A DNA stretch of 63,223 nt from an uncultured Verrucomicrobia subdivision 3 bacterium (GCA_903918885.1 CAIXFY010000066.1:1-63223); one strand, 5' to 3'. Shown: positions 36,600 through 43,598, counted from the first letter of the stretch. Numbers and translations: made by a program. The notes: generated from the letters alone by a model not told the origin.

Positions 36600-39089
36600 C
36601 TATTCGCGGAACGTCGCCAACAACTGCGCCTTGAACGCCGCGACGATTTTCTCGTGTGAGGAATTTACTTCCGCATCCATCAGCGTCTTGTCCGCCGCAC
36701 GATACGTAAAGGCGTAGGCCAGACTCTTCTGCCCAGTGGGAACGTGCTTGCCCCGAAACACGTCGAATAGCTCGACGCTCTCCAGATTTGCGGGCTTCGC
36801 CTGTTTCACGGCGGCGAGCACGGCCTCGTGGGTCACCGCTTCCGGCACGAGCATTGCCACGTCGCGGCGGCTGGACGGAAAATGCGGCAGGGACTTGAAT
36901 GACTTTGCGGCATTACGTTTTGATAGCAGCAGATCCAAATTGAATTCGGCGAGGAACACGGCGTCACGCAAATCGTATTTCTTCGCCAGCGCCGGCAACA
37001 ACTGGCCGAGTTCGCCCAGCGGTAATTTTCCACCGAGCGTCACCGCCGCCGATTCCAAAAACAACGCCGTGCTTTCGGCACGTTTGCCAAAAGCCACGCC
37101 GCGCAAGCCGAATTGCTCGATGAATTCCTCGACCAAGCCCTTCAAATCGTAGGCGTCGAACTTCGCGTCACGGTCGTCACCGCTCCAGAAACTCAGCGCG
37201 CGCTGGCCGGTGATGGCGATGGCGACATTGCGATTTTCCTTCGTCTGGCCGTTCTCATTCTTGAACACGCGGCCGATTTCAAACAGCGCCACGTCGTAAT
37301 TCTTGCGCGAAACATTGTGCCGCAAAGAATGGATCAAGCCCGGCAACAGGCTTGGCCGGAGCACGTCCATGTCCGAACTGAGTGGGTTTGCCAGCATGAT
37401 AGATTCCGCACTCCGCATACCGAGTTCCGCACTGGAAATGAGCGTTTGTCCTTGCGCTTCGTTCAAGCCCAGACCGGTCAGAATCCGCCGGACTTCCGCG
37501 ATCTGATCGTAAACGGAATCGAACGCATTCGTGCCCAGCGCGCCGCGCGGCGGCGTGCTGGGAATTTTATCAATGCCATAAAGCCGGCCGACTTCTTCAA
37601 TCAAATCCACCTCGCGTTTCATGTCCACGCGCCACGAGGGCACGCGGAACGTCGCTTCACCGGGCTGCTGCGAAACGGTTTCCATGCCGAGCTTGTTCAG
37701 ATACAAAACCTGATCCGCGTGCGAGATGCCGATGCCGAGCAAATCTTTTGAGTGTGCGAAATGCAACGTGAGTTCCTTCGGCTGGGCAGGGGAGGGATAA
37801 ACATCCACTATGCCTTCCGCCAACTGGCCGCCAGCGGTTTCCAAAATCAATTGCGCCGCGCGCTGGCTAGCCCAATCGCAGATGCCCGCGTCCGCGCCGC
37901 GCTCGAAGCGATAACTCGATTCACTGCGCAGGCCAAGCAACTTGCTGGTGCGGCGGATGTTCACCGGCGTGAAATACGCGCTCTCGATCAGCACGTCCAC
38001 CGTGGAGTTGTTGATCTCCGTGTTCGCGCCGCCCATGACACCGGCGAGGGCGATGCCTTTTTGCTCGTCGGCAATCAACAGCATTTCATTCGTCAACGTG
38101 CGTTCTTGATTATCGAGCGTCTTAAACTTTTCTTCGGCGGTGGCGCGACGCACAACAATTGTTGGTTTGCCGTCCGAACCTTTGGCGATGAGATGATAAT
38201 CAAACGCGTGCAGCGGCTGACCGGTTTCAAGCATGACGTAATTCGTCACATCCACGACGTTGCTGATGCTGCGGATGCCGACTTTTTCCAACGTGTCGCG
38301 CAACCACGCCGGGCTCGGCCCAACTTTCACGCCTTTGACGACGCGCGCGGTGTAACGCGGGCAATATTCCGCGTCTTCAATTTTCACGGAAACCAGGTCT
38401 GCTGCGGTGGGGCGAGCGTCCTCGCGAGCCGTCGTGGTTTCCGAAGACCGGCTCGCGGGGACGCTCGCCCCACCAACCGAAGGTGTTCTCAAGCTGTTTC
38501 CCGTCACCGCCACAATTTCGCGGGCGATGCCGATGACGCTGTTCAAGTCCGGGCGGTTCGGCGTGACTTCGAGGTCATAGACCACATCGCTGCCGCTGCG
38601 ACCGAGATATTCCGCGAACGGCTGGCCGACTTTCGCGTCTTCGCGAAGGAGAAGCAGACCGTCTTCCTTTTTGTGGCCGATGGCTTCGGGGTCGAGACCG
38701 AGTTCCTCGTGCGAACACATCATGCCGTGCGATTCCACGCTGCGGATCTTGCCCACCTTGATGGTGAACGGCTCTTTGTCGCCGGGCTTCAAAGGCAGCG
38801 ACGCGCCGGGCAGGATGAGCGGCACCTTGTCGCCCGCCTTGAAATTCTGCGCGCCGCAGACGATCTGGCGTTCGCCCGTGCCGTCGTTGACGCGGCAGAC
38901 GGAGAGCTTGTCGGCGTTGGGATGCTTGTCGCGCGTGATGACCTGCGCCACGACGATGCCATCGAACGCGCCGGAGATTTTCTGCACGCCCTCGACTTCG
39001 AGGCCGAGCATGGTGAGCCGCTCGGTCAATTCCTCGGGTGACCAGTTGAAATCAACGTATTGTTTGAGCCAGTTAAGGGTGACTTTCAT
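36600..39089 (-). CDS. pheT: Phenylalanine-tRNA ligase beta subunit with an in-frame palindromic insertion
   Basis: The 829-residue subunit pairs with PheS. The N-terminus MKVTLNWLKQYVDF, the tRNA-binding domain (about 40-150, VVAQVITRDKHPNADKL), the B3/B4 editing region, B5 and the C-terminal anticodon-binding FDX-ACB domain (about 735-829, PHFPSSRRDVAM) are all recognisable. Residues about 206-228 are encoded by a 69-bp palindromic element (38406-38474) lying between NSLRTPS and the LVSVKIEDAEYCPRY segment. The frame is kept and the rest looks intact. Two degraded copies of the first 50-90 bp of the gene lie upstream, and pheS is 2.7 kb away instead of adjacent. Confidence 0.95.
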   Translation of the reverse strand: MKVTLNWLKQYVDFNWSPEELTERLTMLGLEVEGVQKISGAFDGIVVAQVITRDKHPNADKLSVCRVNDGTGERQIVCGAQNFKAGDKVPLILPGASLPLKPGDKEPFTIKVGKIRSVESHGMMCSHEELGLDPEAIGHKKEDGLLLLREDAKVGQPFAEYLGRSGSDVVYDLEVTPNRPDLNSVIGIAREIVAVTGNSLRTPSVGGASVPASRSSETTTAREDARPTAADLVSVKIEDAEYCPRYTARVVKGVKVGPSPAWLRDTLEKVGIRSISNVVDVTNYVMLETGQPLHAFDYHLIAKGSDGKPTIVVRRATAEEKFKTLDNQERTLTNEMLLIADEQKGIALAGVMGGANTEINNSTVDVLIESAYFTPVNIRRTSKLLGLRSESSYRFERGADAGICDWASQRAAQLILETAGGQLAEGIVDVYPSPAQPKELTLHFAHSKDLLGIGISHADQVLYLNKLGMETVSQQPGEATFRVPSWRVDMKREVDLIEEVGRLYGIDKIPSTPPRGALGTNAFDSVYDQIAEVRRILTGLGLNEAQGQTLISSAELGMRSAESIMLANPLSSDMDVLRPSLLPGLIHSLRHNVSRKNYDVALFEIGRVFKNENGQTKENRNVAIAITGQRALSFWSGDDRDAKFDAYDLKGLVEEFIEQFGLRGVAFGKRAESTALFLESAAVTLGGKLPLGELGQLLPALAKKYDLRDAVFLAEFNLDLLLSKRNAAKSFKSLPHFPSSRRDVAMLVPEAVTHEAVLAAVKQAKPANLESVELFDVFRGKHVPTGQKSLAYAFTYRAADKTLMDAEVNSSHEKIVAAFKAQLLATFRE
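38406..38474. repeat. 69-bp palindromic element inside pheT
   Basis: Two 25-bp arms (38406-38430 and 38450-38474) are inverted copies with a single difference, which would be a G-U pair in RNA. They enclose a 19-bp loop. The element begins GGTGGGGCGAGCG and ends CGCTCGCCCCACC. At 69 bp it is a multiple of three and is translated as part of PheT. Confidence 0.9.
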
Positions 39090-39200
39090 TTCGTGCCGGG
39101 AAAGCTATCCGTTTGGCCACCGCGACTCAATTCGCAAAAAACATTCCCGACGGCGCGTCTGCCGGCCGCCACCGCGCACCTGTGAGCCAATCCCGACCGC

Positions 39201-39536
39201 GTGCCTGTCCGTTCTTCGACCGTGCGAGACGCATCCGGGCGCGTGTCAATCGCATCCGAGGGCGTGCGAGACGGAGATTTGGACGTGTCAGCCGCCGCCG
39301 GGAACGTGTCAATTGAGGATTCGGAGGTGTTAGCGGAAGATTTATTCGTGCAAATCTACAATTCATGCGTGTAAGCCGAAGATTTTGTCGTGTAAATCTA
39401 ATCTGAACTCGTGTAAATCGAGTGTTCTGGCGTGTCAATTGACCGTTCGGACATGTCAATCAAGGCCGGGAGCGTGTCAGCCGACCCCGAACCCGTGCTT
39501 GAACCGGCTGAAAATGTGCGTTTTAGGCAAAAAAAC
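39201..39536. repeat. Sixteen-unit degenerate 21-bp tandem array
   Basis: Sixteen consecutive units of exactly 21 bp start at 39201, 39222, 39243 and so on to 39516. Each begins with GTG (one with ATG), usually followed by T/C then CAA or CAG. The rest of each unit is divergent. Because 21 is a multiple of three, several frames show a seven-residue period; on the minus strand it reads L/F-T/A-R-x-x-x-R, on the plus strand one frame has a Cys every seven residues. No start site or known protein supports coding. Confidence 0.85.
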
Positions 39537-39586
39537 CTCAAAACCAGCCCAAAACACCGTCCATCACCGAAAAACCAAGATTTTGA

Positions 39587-39638
39587 GCGACCCGCTGAAA
39601 TCAACGGATGGTTTGAGCCGGTTGAGGGTGACTTTCAT
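39587..39638 (-). repeat. Second copy of the 5' end of pheT (copy B, 52 bp)
   Basis: Read on the minus strand this begins ATG and encodes MKVTLNRLKPSVDFSGSL, matching the first residues of PheT (MKVTLNWLKQYVDF) with several substitutions. Similarity to the real gene starts exactly at the ATG and does not extend upstream of it. The frame ends shortly after. Confidence 0.85.
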
Positions 39639-39670
39639 GAAATTCTCAGCCGTGGAACGGCGGCAGAAAG

Positions 39671-39847
39671 TAGCCCACGGTGTCAACCGTGGGGTCAAAC
39701 GCAAATCGGTTCAAGCCCCGGCGGGGCGAAAGAAATTGGGTAAATGGATGGCAGTTTTCTGTCGCCCCTCCGGGGCTTTGAAATTTCAACCCGTCCAACC
39801 CACAGCTTACGCTGTGGGCTACTATCTGCCGCCACTTCGTGGCTGCC
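39671..39847. repeat. Array of GC-rich hairpins
   Basis: Several short palindromes are packed here: an 8-bp stem CCCACGGT/ACCGTGGG with a GTCA loop (39674-39693); an inverted pair AGCCCCGG-GGGGCG and CGCCCC-CCGGGGCT (about 39714-39778); an 8-bp stem CCCACAGC/GCTGTGGG with a TTAC loop (39799-39818); and CGCCACTTCGTGGCT near 39831. Such clusters look like multicopy non-coding elements of Verrucomicrobia. A short open frame crosses them on the minus strand but follows the repeats and is not considered a gene. Confidence 0.75.
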
Positions 39848-39867
39848 AAACGCGATTTCATTTCGCG

Positions 39868-39955
39868 GCCGAGCATGTTAAGCCGCTCGGTCAATACCGC
39901 TGGGCGACCCGTTGAAATGAACGGATTGTTTGAGCCAGTTAAGGGTGACTTTCAT
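39868..39955 (-). repeat. Third copy of the 5' end of pheT (copy C, 88 bp)
   Basis: This copy matches 39003-39089 of pheT over its full length, with one extra base that shifts the frame. On the minus strand it starts MKVTLNWLKQSVHFNGSP and then loses the frame, but the nucleotide match continues through the LTERLTMLG region. The nearest 20 bases to the ATG are identical to pheT. It lies 50 bases downstream of the lipoprotein gene end. Confidence 0.88.
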
Positions 39956-40006
39956 TTCTGTAAGCTTGGTAAAAATTATCTATGAACAACAAAATAAATT
40001 CTTTGC

Positions 40007-41188
40007 TCACTGCAACAAATTGCCATAAACGCTACTTACTGGCGGTTGATCAATTGCATTAATGATATAATTTCCTCCTGGTGGATGTTCTGGAAAATAT
40101 CCGCCATAAAGATAAGGCTTGAGATCATCTTCGTCTGGTTTCTGCAATTGTGTATCTTTGTCTGAACCCCAATTTTTGCTTTGTATTTTTCCAAATATTC
40201 TTGCGCCAGCTTGTTCTAATGCCCATTGATTCTTTGCACCATCTATCCAACGCAGATCATTTGCTACTAGATTTCGAATTTGATCTGGAGTCATGTTTCC
40301 AAAATCGCGCCGTTCCTTTGGGTATATTAGATCATGATACTTGCTGGTTATATCATCAACAGATCCGTAGATTGAACTCTTTGTTTTTTGACCAACAGAA
40401 TTAAGGATGTAACTACCACCTGGTGGATGGACTGGAAATTGATTGTTAGGTAAATAAAGTTTTATATCTGACTCGGTTACACTGTCTCCAGTATTTTTTC
40501 TATTCATCAAAGCCCACTGATTTTCTGCTGCGTCTATGTTTCGTAAATCAGTAAGTATTAATAAGAGTTCATCCTTTGAAGGTTGGCTAGGCGTTGATTT
40601 AGGGATGATAGTTGATGGAGGTTGGCTAACAGCAGTAAGTGCATTTGAATTTGGATTGTTTTGCCTTTCATTTGTTATCTGTCTGTCGTTTTTGGAGCTG
40701 GCTACAAGTGTTGCATTGCCAATGGTAATTCCCTCAACCGACCATCCCTTTTCCTTTTTCTCAAACGAAATGGTTCCTGTAATTTTAACTTTCTGGCCTT
40801 TTGCCACCGCAGAGCCGTCGCCTGTATTCAAATGATCCAGAAGAGTCTGGATTTGATTCATGTTTGACTGTGGAATTGCCGCTGTCCGAAACGAGTATTT
40901 GCGGTTCACGGGATCGGCCAGAAGCCATCTGCAAGCTTCAGTAAAAGCAATCTCGGCCTCGAATTCCAATGAATACAATTTCACACCGTTGACCTCTGCT
41001 GCCTGTCCGTTGGTCTTGTGGAATTCGGTCAGGGTGATTCGGCCTTCTGAATCTTGGGTGATTTGATTTTGAACGGCTCGCTGGCCATCGCTTTCCGTTG
41101 GCTTCAACGAGCAGCCACCCAATAAAAATAAAAGCGCGACGCAAACACCGGCGAGCAAGATCCCAATTTTTTTAGCGGTTGGTTTCAT
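40007..41188 (-). CDS. Hypothetical lipoprotein with two pilin-tail-like repeats
   Basis: This 393-residue protein has a lipoprotein signal: hydrophobic residues 8-23 and lipobox LLGGC with Cys26. Residues about 30-165 form an unrecognised domain (TEFHKTNGQAAEVNGVKLYS to GTISFEKKEKGWSVEGI). A Ser/Pro/Asn-rich linker follows. The C-terminal half contains two copies (about 214-283 and 316-389) of LRxIDxAxNQWAL, then a PPGGxYI and SxYG ending. This resembles the C-terminal tail of some Verrucomicrobia prepilin-like proteins. The gene is clearly more AT-rich than its surroundings and sits between pheS and pheT, so it was probably acquired. Confidence 0.75.
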   Translation of the reverse strand: MKPTAKKIGILLAGVCVALLFLLGGCSLKPTESDGQRAVQNQITQDSEGRITLTEFHKTNGQAAEVNGVKLYSLEFEAEIAFTEACRWLLADPVNRKYSFRTAAIPQSNMNQIQTLLDHLNTGDGSAVAKGQKVKITGTISFEKKEKGWSVEGITIGNATLVASSKNDRQITNERQNNPNSNALTAVSQPPSTIIPKSTPSQPSKDELLLILTDLRNIDAAENQWALMNRKNTGDSVTESDIKLYLPNNQFPVHPPGGSYILNSVGQKTKSSIYGSVDDITSKYHDLIYPKERRDFGNMTPDQIRNLVANDLRWIDGAKNQWALEQAGARIFGKIQSKNWGSDKDTQLQKPDEDDLKPYLYGGYFPEHPPGGNYIINAIDQPPVSSVYGNLLQ

Positions 41189-41254
41189 GGGTCATTATTT
41201 AGTTTTTATTTCAGAGATTTTTAATTCGGTTTCGTGGCTACAAAGATTTCGCGT

Positions 41255-41330
41255 TTAGAACTGCTTTAGAAACCGCACGTCGTTTTCGTAGAAGAGGCGG
41301 ATGTCGTTGATGCCGTAGCGGAGCATGGCG
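41255..41330 (-). repeat. Duplicated 3' end of pheS, distal copy
   Basis: Bases 41270-41330 are identical over 61 bp to 41826-41886 inside pheS. The next 15 bases (41255-41269) also match, with four differences that are all synonymous: both copies end Leu-Lys-Gln-Phe-stop. The duplication therefore retains the last 25 codons of pheS including the stop. It abuts the hicB stop codon directly. Confidence 0.93.
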
Positions 41331-41332
41331 GT

Positions 41333-41542
41333 TTACGCGAAGACGAGGCGGCCTTTGGGTTCGGGAATGGGGCGGCCAAGTTCTTTCGCGGTGGCAATCC
41401 ATTCCTTGATGATTACGTCCACGTTTTTTAGCGCAGCTTGTTTGGTCGCACCATCGGCAGCGCAGCCGGGCAATTCCGGCACTTCGGCGATGAACGCCTT
41501 GTCGTCCGCGCTCCAGTAGATGATGACTTCGTATTTGCTCAT
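41333..41542 (-). CDS. hicB: HicB-family antitoxin
   Basis: The 69-residue protein has the compact HicB fold signature: YEVIIYWSADDKAFIAEVPELPGCAADG followed by a helix (AALKNVDVIIKEWIATAKELG). It has no C-terminal DNA-binding domain, so autoregulation may depend on a partner or be absent. Its start overlaps the hicA stop by four bases. The unit is bracketed by two copies of the pheS 3' end. Its product would neutralise the HicA RNase. Confidence 0.88.
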   Translation of the reverse strand: MSKYEVIIYWSADDKAFIAEVPELPGCAADGATKQAALKNVDVIIKEWIATAKELGRPIPEPKGRLVFA

Positions 41543-41796
41543 AATTTTTCCTCCGCCAATTTATACTTCAAAACCACATTCCGCACCTGTTTTACTTGAT
41601 AGGACTTGGCACTTGAACCGCGAGGTTGCAGGTTTAGGATTTCCTCAACGCCGGCACAATAAAAAACATGGTGGCTGCCCCGCACGCGCAGCGAAAAACC
41701 CAGCCGTTGCAACAACAAGCAAAGGCCGTCGAAGGGAATGTTCGCGTCCGCCGCGCCGGAGAGAATTTTCTCCAGAAGTTTGGCGTGTTTGCTCAT
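41539..41796 (-). CDS. hicA: HicA-type mRNA interferase toxin
   Basis: The 85-residue protein matches HicA-type toxins: LLQRLGFSLRVRGSHHVFYC contains the conserved Gly-Ser-His with the catalytic His, and a basic C-terminus (YQVKQVRNVVLKYKL) follows. It is slightly longer than the usual 60-80 residues because of an N-terminal helix (HAKLLEKILSGAADANI). The ATG at 41796 lies 14 bp after the pheS stop, so the toxin may be transcribed from the pheS promoter. It overlaps hicB by four bases. Confidence 0.87.
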   Translation of the reverse strand: MSKHAKLLEKILSGAADANIPFDGLCLLLQRLGFSLRVRGSHHVFYCAGVEEILNLQPRGSSAKSYQVKQVRNVVLKYKLAEEKL

Positions 41797-41810
41797 GGGT
41801 GTTTGCCAAA

Positions 41811-42866
41811 TTAAAACTGTTTCAAAAACCGCACGTCGTTTTCGTAGAAGAGGCGGATGTCGTTGATGCCGTAGCGGAGCATGGCGATGCGTTCGATGCC
41901 GAAGCCGAACGCCCAGCCGGTCCACACTTCGGGATCGTAGCCGACGGTCTCGAACACTTGCGGATGCACCATGCCGCAGCCGGCGATCTCCAGCCAGTCT
42001 TTGCCCATCTTCTTGACGAGCGCGTTGGTGAAATCAATCTCGTAGCTCGGCTCGGTGTAGCTGAAATAGTGCGGCCGGAAACGGATCTTCACGTCATCGC
42101 CCATCAGTTCGCGAAAGACGAATTCCACCGTGCCCTTGAGGTCGCCCACGGTGACGTTCTTGTCCACGTAAAGTCCCTCGATCTGGTGGAAGGTGGGATT
42201 GTGCGTGGCATCGGCGTTGTCGCGACGATACACGCGACCGGGAACGATGATGCGCACGGGCGGCGGCTGGGATTTCATCACGCGAATCTGCACGGACGAT
42301 GTGTGCGTGCGGAGAAGTCGGCGGTCGCAGACCGCCGCTACAGCGGGCGTTTGTAGCGGCGCTGTGTCAGCGCCGTTCTTTGTTGCCAGATAAAACGTGT
42401 CCTGCGAATCACGCGCGGGATGGTCAGCGGGGGTGTTGAGCGCGTCGAAGCAGTGATATTCGTCCTCGATCTCCGGTCCGTCGGCGACGGCGAAACCGAT
42501 TTTGCGGAACGCGCGCACGATGTCGTCGGTGACCTGCGTGAGCGGATGCAACTTGCCGAGCGCGCGGCGTCGTCCGGGCAATGTGAAATCAGTCGGCTCC
42601 TTTGGCAGCGCGGCTTTTAGCTCCAACTCTTCGCGGCGAGAAGCGAGCGCGGCTTCGAGTTCCACCTTGGCGGCGTTGATGAGTTTGCCGGCGGCGGGTT
42701 TTTCTTCCTTGGAGAGTGTGCCGAGCTGCTTCATCAGCGCGGTGAACTTGCCGTTCGGCCCAATCCACGTGCCTTTGGTCTGTTCCAGCGCAGCCAGATC
42801 AGGTGCGGCGGTGAGTTCCGCACGAGCGGTTTGTTTCAGCGGTTCGATGTCGTCGAGAAATCCCAT
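41811..42866 (-). CDS. pheS: Phenylalanine-tRNA ligase alpha subunit with an in-frame palindromic insertion
   Basis: The 351-residue catalytic subunit has motif 2 (QPPPVRIIVPGRVYRRDN), FHQIEGLYVD, motif 3 (GWAFGFGIERIAMLRYGI) and the final FLKQF. The N-terminal coiled coil (about 1-90) is shorter and less basic than in many species. Residues about 164-183, between DTFYLATKN and LLRTHTS, are encoded by a double-hairpin element (42319-42375). That insertion is directly next to a conserved active-site segment, yet the frame and flanking motifs are intact. The last codons exist in a second copy beyond hicAB. Confidence 0.95.
   Translation of the reverse strand: MGFLDDIEPLKQTARAELTAAPDLAALEQTKGTWIGPNGKFTALMKQLGTLSKEEKPAAGKLINAAKVELEAALASRREELELKAALPKEPTDFTLPGRRRALGKLHPLTQVTDDIVRAFRKIGFAVADGPEIEDEYHCFDALNTPADHPARDSQDTFYLATKNGADTAPLQTPAVAAVCDRRLLRTHTSSVQIRVMKSQPPPVRIIVPGRVYRRDNADATHNPTFHQIEGLYVDKNVTVGDLKGTVEFVFRELMGDDVKIRFRPHYFSYTEPSYEIDFTNALVKKMGKDWLEIAGCGMVHPQVFETVGYDPEVWTGWAFGFGIERIAMLRYGINDIRLFYENDVRFLKQF
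41826..41886 (-). repeat. Duplicated 3' end of pheS, resident copy
   Basis: This 61-bp stretch inside the pheS 3' end is identical to 41270-41330. The pair forms direct repeats flanking the hicA-hicB unit, so the spacing from one repeat to the next defines a 556-bp unit. Confidence 0.93.
42319..42375. repeat. Palindromic double-hairpin element inside pheS
   Basis: Two 8-bp stems with 3-nt loops (42319-42337, CGGCGGTC/GACCGCCG; 42357-42375, CGGCGCTG/CAGCGCCG) are joined by a CTACA-TGTAG pair. The layout of two GC-rich hairpins with GTAG-type edges matches the tatD element. It is translated as part of PheS. Confidence 0.88.
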
Positions 42867-42901
42867 AAAATTGTGGTGGGAGAATAGCGGATGGCGAATG
42901 G

Positions 42902-42938
42902 AAGAAAAGAAAAACGGGCGACCATTGCTGGTCGCCCG
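42902..42938 (-). terminator. Intrinsic terminator of rpmI-rplT
   Basis: A perfect 10-bp stem (42915-42924 with 42929-42938) with a 4-nt loop is followed on the minus strand by a T-rich tract (42902-42914). It separates the ribosomal protein genes from pheS. Confidence 0.85.
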
Positions 42939-42962
42939 CGTAGAATTATTTATCTGAAGAAA

Positions 42963-43346
42963 TTAGGCCTTGGCCAAAACGGCGCCGGGCTTGTTCTTCA
43001 AAGCGTTCTTCGCGATGTTGACGATTTCGAGGAACGCGGCGTTGTCGGTCGCAGCGAGATCAGAAATGATCTTGCGGTCGAGTTGGCACTTGGCTGCGAT
43101 TAGGCCTTCGATGAGGCGGCTGTAAGTGATGCCGGCGACACGGGCGGCGGCGTTGATACGCGCCTGCCAGAGGTAGCGATAGACGCGCTTCTTCGTGCGG
43201 CGATCGCGGTAGGCGTATTGGCGGCCGTGATCGACGGCGTCGGACGCGTAGCGGTAAAGTTTGGAGCGCTTGAGGCGGTAGCCCTTGGCGGCTGTCAGCA
43301 TTCTTCCACGACGTTTGCGGGAAGCTGGGGAGTTAGTAACGCGCAT
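42963..43346 (-). CDS. rplT: 50S ribosomal protein L20
   Basis: The 127-residue protein is a full-length L20: MRVTNSPASRKRRGRMLTAAKGYRLKRSK at the start (shown in parts: ASRKRRGRML, KGYRLKRSK), DRRTKKRVYRYLWQARIN and the C-terminal LDRKIISDLA. It lies downstream of rpmI as in most bacteria and ends at an intrinsic terminator before pheS. Confidence 0.96.
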   Translation of the reverse strand: MRVTNSPASRKRRGRMLTAAKGYRLKRSKLYRYASDAVDHGRQYAYRDRRTKKRVYRYLWQARINAAARVAGITYSRLIEGLIAAKCQLDRKIISDLAATDNAAFLEIVNIAKNALKNKPGAVLAKA

Positions 43347-43382
43347 TGTATTTCGGGGTTAAAGTTAAGTCGGTTAAATCAA

Positions 43383-43598
43383 TTAGCCACGGTGGCTGAA
43401 AGGCATGCATTGCGTGATGCGATAAACGTCCGTCTTGTCCACGACGGCGGCCTTGCCAAGGTGACGGCGGCGCTTGGCGTTTTTGGATTGAGCCAAGTGG
43501 CGGCGACCAGCGCGATGGCGCAGGACTTTGCCTGTGGCGGTGATTTTAAACCGCTTGGTAGCGGACTTCTTGGTCTTGATGCCTTTTGGACGACGCAT
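43383..43598 (-). CDS. rpmI: 50S ribosomal protein L35
   Basis: The 71-residue basic protein has the L35 pattern KTKKSATKRFKITATGKVLR and HLAQSKNAKRRRHL. It precedes rplT by 36 bases. The usual upstream infC is not here; a rhodanese gene lies upstream instead, so the classical infC-rpmI-rplT order is broken or infC is elsewhere. Confidence 0.96.
   Translation of the reverse strand: MRRPKGIKTKKSATKRFKITATGKVLRHRAGRRHLAQSKNAKRRRHLGKAAVVDKTDVYRITQCMPFSHRG

Noticed and set aside
37752-39041. 429-codon plus-strand open frame
   Set aside because: It lies antisense within pheT, which has complete family motifs.
39201-39536. CRISPR array
   Set aside because: The 21-bp units have no conserved repeat apart from GTG, no spacer-repeat alternation, and no cas genes are near.
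39646-39894. 82-codon minus-strand open frame through the hairpin array
   Set aside because: It starts within the degraded pheT copy and reads through palindromic repeats; the sequence is explained by the repeats.
41255-41330. Independent small gene or pheS pseudogene
   Set aside because: Only the last 25 codons of pheS are present; it is best described as a duplicated gene end.
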